DNA of 64,000 nt. Origin: Brevibacillus aydinogluensis. Its GTDB lineage: Bacteria; Bacillota; Bacilli; Brevibacillales; Brevibacillaceae. The stretch lies in assembly GCF_031954365.1 (NCBI RefSeq), contig NZ_JAUSVZ010000007.1. The stretch is one strand, 5' to 3'. Position 1 is the first letter of the stretch; every line of letters starts with the position of its first letter. Made by a program: the position numbers and the translations under genes. Positions 18,054-26,533 of the stretch are shown here, piece by piece. The notes under the pieces are model-generated. The model had not been told where the DNA came from, did no database searches, and saw only the letters and a list, made by a program, of their open reading frames with translations.

Positions 18054-19781
18054 CTACATCGCAGTGCCCGCCTTGTCGCCAGCCAGTTTTCTGGAGATGA
18101 ACAGGACGATGATGATGACCACAATCTGCAGCACGCCGTATGCGCACGCGGTGCCGAATTCAAACGTGTACATGCGCTGGAAAATGGCCACTGACAGCGG
18201 CATCGTCCGCGGCGTAAAGATCAGGATGGAGGCGACGAACTCGCCGATACACTGAACGAACGCCAACAGCGTGCCGGCCAAAATCCCGCCAAATGCCATC
18301 GGGAAAACGACGCGGCGGAAGCTGTACCACCACGATGCCCCCAGATTGCGCGCCGCTTCCTCCACCGACGGGTCCATCTGCATCAGCGTGGCCGATGTGG
18401 AGCGGAACACCAGCGGCAGGTGGCGGACGAAATAGGCGAGCGGGATGATCCAGAACGTGCCGATGAGCACCTGGCCAAAGCTGAATACGGTCGGCTCACT
18501 GAACGCGGCGATCAGGTTGACGGCGACAACAGTGCCGGGAAGCGCCCACGGCAGCATGATCAGCACGTCGAGCAGCGTTTTGCCGCGAAAGCGCAGCCGC
18601 ACCATCGCGTACGCCGCCGCCACCCCGAACAGGACGATGCCGACGGTGGCGATCGCACTCAGCTCCAGGCTGTTGGCAATCGGCCGCCAGGTCTTGCTGT
18701 CCGTAAACAGGTCGATGTAGTGGTCCAGCGTGTACTGCGGCGGCAGAATCTGCACCGTCCAGGTGCCGTCCACCGAGAACGAGATCAACACCAGCACGAG
18801 GATCGGCAGCATCAGGATGACGATGCCGATGAAGGCCAGCACCATGCAGACATAGCGGCCCGCTTTGCTTTTCACCTCGGTGCGGTGTACGCTGATGCCC
18901 TTGCTCATGTTCTGGTAGTTGCGCACCCCTTGGTACCAGCGCATCAGCAGCAAAAAGGCAATGGAGACGACGGACAGGACGGTCGACTGGGTAGCCGCCA
19001 TGTCCAGATCGCCGTTGGTCCGGGACAGGTAAATCTGCATCGTCATCGTCCGGTCGATGCCGAAGATCAGCGGCGCCGTGTAGGACGCCATGGAGATCAT
19101 GAACACCAGCAGCGACGACGCCACCATGGCTGGCGTGAGCATCGGCAAAATCACCCGCCGCCAGACGGTAAAGCGGTTGGCGCCCAGGCTAGCCGCCGCC
19201 TCTTCCAGCGACGGGTCAAGACCTTTGATCGCCGCCGATGCCGTCATGAAAAAATAGGTGTACATGGTAAAGGTGTGGACCACAACGACGCCCCATATTC
19301 CTTTCAGCGAAAACGGCACCTGTTCCAGCCCGAACAGTTCCTTGAACAATCGGGGGAATATGCCGCTTTCCCCGTACAAAAACGTAAACGACAGCACGCC
19401 GATGAGCGGCGGCAGCGCCATCGGCACCAGGGCGAGCACGGAGAGGATTTTCCGCCCCGGGAACTCGTAGCGCTCCAGCAAAAAGGCCATCGTCACGCCA
19501 ACAATGCCGCAGGTAATGACACTCAACACGGATATGTATACGCTGTTCCAAAGCGCTTCCAGATTGGCCGTGTGCTCCAGGCTGAAGAAACGGGCGTAGT
19601 TTTTCCACGTAAACTGCCCGTCCACGTTGACGCTGGTGGCAAATGTTTCAAACAGCGGATAGATGACGTAGGCCAAAAGGATCAGGAACAGCGGCGAAAC
19701 CAGCACGTAGACAAAGGACGGCGAAGCAGTGAAGGAGATCCGTTTGGACGGTGTCGCGGCTGGCTGCAGTTCTGCTTTCAC
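18054..19781 (-). CDS. ABC transporter permease, two fused membrane domains
   Basis: A 575-residue permease with two copies of the binding-protein-dependent transport fold, about six membrane segments each. Each half has an EAA loop for contact with the ATPase: EEAAASLGANRFTVWRRV in the first and EEAARNLGASWWYSFRRV in the second. This fused form is typical of the iron(III)/2-aminoethylphosphonate/thiamine subgroup (FbpB-like). The start is a GTG at 19781 behind GGAGGGG, 12 bases after the ATPase stop. It works with the ATPase and the lipoprotein encoded upstream. The ligand cannot be read from the sequence. Confidence 0.9.
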   Translation of the reverse strand: MKAELQPAATPSKRISFTASPSFVYVLVSPLFLILLAYVIYPLFETFATSVNVDGQFTWKNYARFFSLEHTANLEALWNSVYISVLSVITCGIVGVTMAFLLERYEFPGRKILSVLALVPMALPPLIGVLSFTFLYGESGIFPRLFKELFGLEQVPFSLKGIWGVVVVHTFTMYTYFFMTASAAIKGLDPSLEEAAASLGANRFTVWRRVILPMLTPAMVASSLLVFMISMASYTAPLIFGIDRTMTMQIYLSRTNGDLDMAATQSTVLSVVSIAFLLLMRWYQGVRNYQNMSKGISVHRTEVKSKAGRYVCMVLAFIGIVILMLPILVLVLISFSVDGTWTVQILPPQYTLDHYIDLFTDSKTWRPIANSLELSAIATVGIVLFGVAAAYAMVRLRFRGKTLLDVLIMLPWALPGTVVAVNLIAAFSEPTVFSFGQVLIGTFWIIPLAYFVRHLPLVFRSTSATLMQMDPSVEEAARNLGASWWYSFRRVVFPMAFGGILAGTLLAFVQCIGEFVASILIFTPRTMPLSVAIFQRMYTFEFGTACAYGVLQIVVIIIVLFISRKLAGDKAGTAM

Positions 19782-19793
19782 AAGCTCCCCTCC

Positions 19794-20870
<1,077 letters not shown>

Positions 20871-20948
20871 CAGGTGTCCTCCCTCTCGAGATTGGCAGGG
20901 CGCTGCCCGGCTTCGGCAGTCGCCTGTGCCGGACGGAACCGGACACGG

Positions 20949-20980
20949 CCAGACGGAAAGGGGTCCCCCTTCCCGTCTGG
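20949..20980 (-). other. Intercistronic hairpin after the binding-protein gene
   Basis: Bases 20949-20963 and 20966-20980 are complementary over 15 bp with one G-U pair on the minus-strand RNA; the tip must open for a loop. It lies just after the substrate-binding-protein gene and has no U-run. Such hairpins commonly leave more transcript for the binding protein than for the membrane genes. Confidence 0.6.
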
Positions 20981-20999
20981 TCCTGCTGTCCTCACCCGC

Positions 21000-22109
21000 T
21001 TACTTCTTGCTTTTTCCCTTGATGTTTTCGTCCCAGTACTGCATCCACTCTTTTTCTTTCTCCGCCATCACATTCCAGTCGAGCTCCAGCGGTTTCAGCT
21101 CCAGGTTTTTCATGAAGTCAGGCAGTTCGTCCTTGCTGATGTCGGTGCGTGACGGGAACTGGTAGCGCTCTTTCGCCAACTGCGTGGCGATCTCCGGGCT
21201 GAACAGGAACTCGTAGAACTTTTTGGCTGCGTCCATGTTCTTGGCCCCTTTGACGATCGCGACCCCATCGACGAGGATCGGCGCGCCGCTCTCCGGATAG
21301 ACAAAATCGTACGGATGGTTGTTCTGCTTGCTTTGAATCAGGACGTCCTGCAGGTTCCACAGGGAAATGACGCCTTCCTGGCGGTCCAGCTTCAGGTAGA
21401 GCTGGGTCGGGTCCTGGGCGTACTCCTTGGTGTTGGCGTCCAGTTTTTTCAGCCATTCATACCCTTTTTCCGGCGTGTCTGGCCCCTGACGGTAGATCAT
21501 CGCCGCGTAAATGGTCCGCATCGTGCCGGACGGCAGGACGTTGCGGATCACGATTTTATCCTTGTACTTGGGATCGAGCAGGTCGTCCCAGTCCTGCGGC
21601 GCTTCTTCTTTCGTCAGCGCCTGCGAGTTGTACATGATCACCTCGGGCAGCAGCATTTCGCCGTACCAGCGGTCCTGCGGGTCCTTGTACAGATCGGGAA
21701 TCTTGTCGGCAAACGTCGGTTTGTACGGCTCCAACAGCCCCTCGTCCGCTGCCGTGCTCAGCGCGGACTGTGTGCCGCCCCACCAGAAATCGGCCTGCGG
21801 ATTGGCCTTTTCGGCACGCACCCGCTCCAGGATTTGCTGCGCCCCCATCTCAAATGTTTCCACTTCAATATTGGGATATTTTTCCTTAAACTTGGGCAGG
21901 ACGATTTCAAAAATATTTTTGTCCCGGGCGGTGTAAATGACCAATTTTTGCGATTCGCCGGATGCTGCCGGCTGCGCCTGATCACCGGACTGGCCGCCTG
22001 TACCGCTGTCCGCCTGTCCTCCGCCGGAACAAGCGGCGACGGTCAGGGCCAGCGAGCCGACAAACACGCCGCGAAGCCATTTTTTCCATGTGCTGTTGGA
22101 CGTTTTCAC
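21000..22109 (-). CDS. ABC substrate-binding lipoprotein, iron/aminoethylphosphonate-type fold
   Basis: A 369-residue lipoprotein with signal and lipobox at LTVAAC (cysteine about residue 27), then a Gly/Ser-rich linker. The mature part has the periplasmic-binding-protein type 2 fold of the iron(III)/2-aminoethylphosphonate group: LVIYTARDKNIFEIVLPKF, RVRAEKANPQADFWWGGTQ and GVAIVKGAKNMDAAKKFYEF. The start is a GTG at 22109 behind GGGGGA. It is the first transport gene after the ROK regulator (24-base gap) and should deliver the operon's substrate to the permease. The ligand is unknown; iron, phosphonate, sugar phosphate and small organic acids all occur in this group. Confidence 0.88.
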   Translation of the reverse strand: MKTSNSTWKKWLRGVFVGSLALTVAACSGGGQADSGTGGQSGDQAQPAASGESQKLVIYTARDKNIFEIVLPKFKEKYPNIEVETFEMGAQQILERVRAEKANPQADFWWGGTQSALSTAADEGLLEPYKPTFADKIPDLYKDPQDRWYGEMLLPEVIMYNSQALTKEEAPQDWDDLLDPKYKDKIVIRNVLPSGTMRTIYAAMIYRQGPDTPEKGYEWLKKLDANTKEYAQDPTQLYLKLDRQEGVISLWNLQDVLIQSKQNNHPYDFVYPESGAPILVDGVAIVKGAKNMDAAKKFYEFLFSPEIATQLAKERYQFPSRTDISKDELPDFMKNLELKPLELDWNVMAEKEKEWMQYWDENIKGKSKK

Positions 22110-22133
22110 AATCGAATCCCCCTTTTTTTCACT

Positions 22134-23312
22134 CTATTTGTCCAGCAATTTCGTAGATGGAAACGCTTCCAGAACGCTGTGAACGGCCCCGATCAACCCC
22201 GCCTCTTCACCAAGTCGCGCTTTTTCCATACGGGGCACAACGGGCACCCATTCCGTCAGCCACTCGCGAATCTGCTTCACCCCTTTTTCGTCGATATGAA
22301 CCATCTCTCCGCTCAGAATCAACAGCTCCGGGTTCAGCACGCTGACGATATTGGCCATCGCGTAGGCCCAGTGTCGGTATACGTCATCCAGCAACCGCGC
22401 GGCCTCCCGGTTGTCCTGCCGAGCTTGACCGATCAGCGTCTCTATGATACTCGACCCTTCCTGAAGGTCGGAGAGAAAGGCCTTCGCCTGTGCTTTGACG
22501 CCAGGGACGGAGTAATGCGTCTCAAACACGCCGTACGCTCCGTCGCGCCGGCTGTGTACGGGGCCGATCAGCATGTAACCGATCTCGCCCGCTGCGTCCC
22601 GGCTTCCCCGGTATAACTGGCCGTCCAGGATGATGCCGGAGCCGATCCCCGTGCCGACGTAGATGTAGACAACGTTGGAATAGCCGACACCGACACCGCG
22701 GACGCTCTCGCCCAGGGTCATCATGTTGACGTCATTGTCGATGATGACCGGCACCTCCAGCCGTTCCTCGATGGTCTGCCTGATCGGCGATCCCATCCAG
22801 CCCGTGCTGGGAGCAAAGCTGACCGTACCGCTGCCCCGCTGGGTGACCCCGGGCAGGCCGACACCGATGCCCAGCAGCCTGTCGCGCGGCAAGCTGCTCT
22901 CCGCCAGCAGACGGTCCAGTCCCGCCGCCAAATCCTCGATCACCCGTTCTCCGTCGGCCGGCTGGGCCAGACGTTTGCGGTACCGGGCCAAAAACTCGCC
23001 TTTCAGGTCGGCCACCGCCATCTCCAGCGCGGAGCCTTCAAACACTGCGCCGACGATCGCGTACGCCTGGTAGTTGTACTCCAGCAGGATCGGCTTTCGG
23101 CCGCCACGGGAGTCGCCCATCCCCACCTCCTGGAGCAGCCCATCCTGAATCATCTCCTCCACCAGGGCGGAAACGCAGGGGCGGCTCAGCTGCGTCTGTT
23201 TGGCAATGTCGGCGCGGGAGATCTGACCGTGCTGAATCACCTGCTGCAAGATCTCTTCCTTGTTCCACTTTTTCACCAGCTTGCTGCTGCCCGTTTTTCT
23301 GGACGAACGCAC
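22134..23312 (-). CDS. ROK family transcriptional repressor of the operon
   Basis: A 392-residue regulator. An N-terminal winged helix (EEILQQVIQHGQISRADIAK) is followed by a ROK sugar-kinase-like domain with the GTGIGSGIILDG phosphate motif and GRDAAGEIGYM-like region. The usual CxCGxxGC zinc motif is absent, which is unusual for the family. The start is a GTG at 23312 with only a GGTGAG-like site. It is the first gene of its own operon, and a perfect inverted repeat lies just after the -10 of the promoter, so autoregulation is likely. The inducer is probably a sugar or sugar derivative related to the operon's substrate. Confidence 0.9.
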   Translation of the reverse strand: MRSSRKTGSSKLVKKWNKEEILQQVIQHGQISRADIAKQTQLSRPCVSALVEEMIQDGLLQEVGMGDSRGGRKPILLEYNYQAYAIVGAVFEGSALEMAVADLKGEFLARYRKRLAQPADGERVIEDLAAGLDRLLAESSLPRDRLLGIGVGLPGVTQRGSGTVSFAPSTGWMGSPIRQTIEERLEVPVIIDNDVNMMTLGESVRGVGVGYSNVVYIYVGTGIGSGIILDGQLYRGSRDAAGEIGYMLIGPVHSRRDGAYGVFETHYSVPGVKAQAKAFLSDLQEGSSIIETLIGQARQDNREAARLLDDVYRHWAYAMANIVSVLNPELLILSGEMVHIDEKGVKQIREWLTEWVPVVPRMEKARLGEEAGLIGAVHSVLEAFPSTKLLDK

Positions 23313-23335
23313 GCCTTTTCACTCACCACCAAACA

Positions 23336-23395
23336 GTTAGTTAACCTAACTAACAAAGTTATCCAAATTATACCGCCCATACACAGAATAGTCAA
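23336..23395 (-). promoter_or_regulatory. Sigma-A promoter and ROK operator of the uptake operon
   Basis: On the minus strand TTGACT (23390-23395) and TATAAT (23367-23372) are separated by exactly 17 bases, close to a consensus sigma-A promoter. A perfect inverted repeat, GTTAGTTA and TAACTAAC with a three-base spacer (23336-23354), lies 12 bases downstream of the -10, where a bound repressor would block initiation. Its TTAGTT arms resemble operators of XylR-type ROK repressors. Confidence 0.82.
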
Positions 23396-23554
23396 ACTAT
23401 TTCGCTTCAATGATATGCACCACCCACAGGTTATCTTGCCAAACTCCGCACCCGCTCAGCGTTCTTCGCCCCGCCTCTGAATACACATGTAGTACGTTTT
23501 GGACGTTTTCCCGCTCGTATCACACTATCCCAGCGAAGAAGGAAGTGGTTCAAC

Positions 23555-24271
23555 GTGAAGCGAACCGGGAGTACCGGGAAAACCGGCATCTCCATTATCA
23601 CCTGCACCAAACGTCCCGGCATGATGCGCAACCTGTTTCAGAATTATCTGCGGCAGCGCGGAGTCAACAAGGAATTGATCGTAGTGCTGAACAACGATGC
23701 GATGAGCGAAGCTCGCTACAAAAATTACGCCCGTTCGTTTCCCAACGTGTCCGTCTACAAACTGCCCGGACGGACGTCACTCGGCGCCTGCCTGAACTTT
23801 GCCGCAAGCAAGGCACACTATCCCTACCTCGCCAAATTTGACGACGACGATTACTACGCCCCCCGCTACGCGGCTGACACGCTACGCGCATTTGCCCAAT
23901 CAAAGGCGGCCGTCGTCGGGAAGCGCTCGTATTTTATGTACTTTTCTGGATTGCGGCTGCTGATCCTGCTATATCCGGGGAACGAACACAGGATGACAGG
24001 GGGGATCGCAGGCGGGACCCTCGCATTTCGGCGAAGCGTGTGGAACCGTGTCCGTTTTGCCAACCGCTCGCTGGGGGAGGATGTCGCGTTCCTGCGGAAT
24101 TGCCGCCGCCTCGGCTTTCGCATTTACTCCGGCAGCCGTTTTCACTACTGTGCGATTCGCCGGAAAAACGTCGGCAGCCACACCTGGAAAGCAGGCCACC
24201 GGTACCTGCTCTCCCGGCCGCACAGGCGGATTGCCCGCACGGTCAACTATCGCAAGTTTGTCGTCGGATAG
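23555..24271 (+). CDS. Family 2 glycosyltransferase
   Basis: A 238-residue GT-A fold enzyme without membrane anchors. Family marks are the nucleotide-binding start ISIITCTKRPGMMRNLFQNY, LIVVLNNDAM, the metal/donor motif FDDDDYY (Asp at 96-99) and an acceptor-side LGEDVAFLRNC. The start is a GTG at 23555 behind GAAGGAAGTGG. Donor and acceptor sugars cannot be told. It stands alone on the plus strand, divergent from the ROK operon, so cell-surface glycan or spore-coat sugar transfer is only a guess. Confidence 0.87.
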   Translation: MKRTGSTGKTGISIITCTKRPGMMRNLFQNYLRQRGVNKELIVVLNNDAMSEARYKNYARSFPNVSVYKLPGRTSLGACLNFAASKAHYPYLAKFDDDDYYAPRYAADTLRAFAQSKAAVVGKRSYFMYFSGLRLLILLYPGNEHRMTGGIAGGTLAFRRSVWNRVRFANRSLGEDVAFLRNCRRLGFRIYSGSRFHYCAIRRKNVGSHTWKAGHRYLLSRPHRRIARTVNYRKFVVG

Positions 24272-24281
24272 GAGTTGCCAG

Positions 24282-24333
24282 AAAAACAACAGCCCGGGAG
24301 GGGGTGATCCCTTGATCCTTCCCCCGCCCGGGC
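24282..24333 (-). terminator. Intrinsic terminator of the chemoreceptor gene
   Basis: A 13-bp GC-rich stem (24292-24304 with 24321-24333, one mismatch) is followed on the minus strand by TGTTGTTTTTC. It lies 41 bases beyond the chemoreceptor stop. Confidence 0.75.
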
Positions 24334-24374
24334 AATCTGAATACGCACAGATCGTGCTTGCACTTCATGTACGG

Positions 24375-26360
24375 TTATACTTTGAAACTGCCTACCATCT
24401 CCTGCAGATCTTCGGCCATCTTCGCCAGCGCCGTGGCCGACGCGTTGATCTCCTCCATGGAAGCCAACTGCTGCTGAGCTGCGGCGGAAACGTTTTGCGT
24501 ACCAAATGCCGCTTCCTCTGCCACTTCCCGGATCGTATGCGTCGTCTCCACCACGCGTTTTGTGCCTTCGGTCAACTGCTGCACCGCGCCGGACACCTCC
24601 TGGATTTGTCCAGCCAGCTCTTCCACTGCCGCACGAATCTCTTCGAAGGAGGCCCCAGCCGCATGGACCACGTCAATTCCCGCGGCCACCTCCTGGGTCA
24701 CCGTGTGCATGGAACGAACCGCATCGTTCGTCTCCTGGCGGATCACCGCAATGAGTTCGGCAATCTTTTGCGTGGATTGCGTCGTCTGCTCTGCCAGCTT
24801 GCGCACTTCATCCGCCACCACGGCAAATCCCCGGCCGTGTTCACCTGCCCGCGCTGCTTCGATAGCGGCATTGAGCGCCAACAGGTTGGTCTGATCGGCA
24901 ATCTCGGAGATGACGTCGACGATGCTGCCGATCTCCTGCGAGCGCTTGCCCAGTCCGTCCACGGTATGCGCCAATTCCTTGACGGTGACACTCATTTCCG
25001 TCATTTGGTTGATCGCTGTTTGCACGGTCTGGCTGCCGGAAGCTGCCTTGTCCGAAGCCTCGGAAGCCAGTCCAGCCACCTGCTGCGTGTTGCCGTTGAT
25101 CTGTTCCGCAGCGCTTGCCATCATGTTGACCACCTGGTACGCCTCTTCCACGCCAGCTACCTGCTTGTCCGCCCCGACGGCCACTTCCTGAATCGCGGAC
25201 GAGATTTGTTCGCTGGCCTTGCTGCTCTGATCCGCGCTTGCCATCAGCTCCTCAGCCGACGCCGCCACCTGGACGGCACCCTGGTTCACCTCGGCCAGGA
25301 CAGACTGCAGCGACAGGCGCATGCCCTCGAAGCTCTCCGCCAAGCGGCCGATCTCATCCCTGGCATTTACTCTTACTGGTTCAGACAGGTCGCCCTCGCT
25401 GATCTTGGCGGCGGCCGCCATCAATACGGCGAGCGGACGCGTGATCAAGCGGACGATCCACAGCACCAGCACGGCGCCGCCGATCACTGCTACGGCCACG
25501 ATCGTCAAAATGGGAGGCAGCACGTCGGAGGCCTCTGCTTCCGCTTCACTCACGTAATAGGTGCCCAGCAGCTTCCAACCGGTCAGTCCGTTGGTGACAA
25601 ACGCCATTCGCTTGCTCTGTCCGTCCTGGTTGACGAACTCAAACGTGCCCGCTTCGTTAGCATACACGTGGTCGATATAATCTACTTTCTCCGCTTCCGT
25701 CCCCGCTTTCTGCTGGGGATGGACGATGAACTTCCGCTGTTTGTCCATCAGCACGACGTAGCCGAATTCGCCGATTTTGACCTGGCTGGTGATTTCGGCC
25801 AGTGCCTGCAGACTGAGGTCGAGCCCGACCACTCCGTGCCCGTCTTTTGTCGTCCGGGCAATGGTGATGACGGGGAGGTCTGTAGACGCAGAAATGTACG
25901 GATCAGTGATGACCGTTTTTCCCTTGTTCTCCATGGCTTGTTGGTACCAGGGTCTAGTACGCGGGTCATACCCGGCCTTTACCGACACCGTGCTGACAAA
26001 CGCCCCCGTCTCCGTTCCGATGTAGATACCTTCCCACTCGTTGTGGATGGTGGCGGCCTCCTGCAAATACGCATGCGCTGCGGAATCGTTGCTCGTCAGC
26101 CCCTGTCCCGCCAGATGAGAAGCGACCCGCTCCACCTCCTTCATCTGCAAATCCAGATAGGCATCAATTGTTCCGGCCAGGGTCTTCACCTGCTCGTCAG
26201 CCCGCTGCAGCAGTTGGTCCTCGATTTCCTGCTTGGCGCTGTAGAACGAGACCCCTGAGATCAGCAGACTCGGCAACAGCAGAATCACGGCAAAGGTCAA
26301 CAGCAGTTTTCCTTTCATCTGCAGCGAACGTGTTCGTTTTGGCTCGGTAGGCCCATTCAT
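24375..26360 (-). CDS. Methyl-accepting chemotaxis protein with dCache sensor
   Basis: A 661-residue receptor. It has a membrane segment near residues 17-38, an extracellular dCache domain to about 275, a second membrane segment, HAMP, and a long cytoplasmic coiled coil with the conserved tip ADQTNLLALNAAIEAARAGE that binds CheA/CheW. The sensor contains YDPRTRPWYQQA, TDPYISAS and GVVGLDL, in the arrangement of the dCache_1AA motif that binds amino-acid amino and carboxyl groups. ATG 26360 follows AGGGGGAA. A sigma-A promoter and a terminator bracket it, so it is monocistronic. The amino-acid ligand is inferred from the motif. Confidence 0.93.
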   Translation of the reverse strand: MNGPTEPKRTRSLQMKGKLLLTFAVILLLPSLLISGVSFYSAKQEIEDQLLQRADEQVKTLAGTIDAYLDLQMKEVERVASHLAGQGLTSNDSAAHAYLQEAATIHNEWEGIYIGTETGAFVSTVSVKAGYDPRTRPWYQQAMENKGKTVITDPYISASTDLPVITIARTTKDGHGVVGLDLSLQALAEITSQVKIGEFGYVVLMDKQRKFIVHPQQKAGTEAEKVDYIDHVYANEAGTFEFVNQDGQSKRMAFVTNGLTGWKLLGTYYVSEAEAEASDVLPPILTIVAVAVIGGAVLVLWIVRLITRPLAVLMAAAAKISEGDLSEPVRVNARDEIGRLAESFEGMRLSLQSVLAEVNQGAVQVAASAEELMASADQSSKASEQISSAIQEVAVGADKQVAGVEEAYQVVNMMASAAEQINGNTQQVAGLASEASDKAASGSQTVQTAINQMTEMSVTVKELAHTVDGLGKRSQEIGSIVDVISEIADQTNLLALNAAIEAARAGEHGRGFAVVADEVRKLAEQTTQSTQKIAELIAVIRQETNDAVRSMHTVTQEVAAGIDVVHAAGASFEEIRAAVEELAGQIQEVSGAVQQLTEGTKRVVETTHTIREVAEEAAFGTQNVSAAAQQQLASMEEINASATALAKMAEDLQEMVGSFKV

Positions 26361-26441
26361 GTCGATTCCCCCTGTTGTTGATGAGCTATAATAAACACAA
26401 AAAAAACAGGCCATTCCAAATAAAAAGAACAGCCGTTCATC

Positions 26442-26470
26442 ATTGTACAAATATTTCCCGAAAATGACAA
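26442..26470 (-). promoter_or_regulatory. Predicted sigma-A promoter of the chemoreceptor gene
   Basis: On the minus strand TTGTCA (26465-26470) and TACAAT (26442-26447) are 17 bases apart, about 80 bases before the ATG at 26360. No sigma-D type motility promoter was found here. Confidence 0.6.
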
Positions 26471-26533
26471 GACAAGTATATCCTTCATGCCCATTTTTTT
26501 CTTTTTTCTAGATCTTTTTTCGCGGGACGCACG

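Noticed and set aside
24048..26258. Long plus-strand open frame opposite the chemoreceptor
   Set aside because: Shadow frame; the chemoreceptor has complete domains, a promoter and a terminator.
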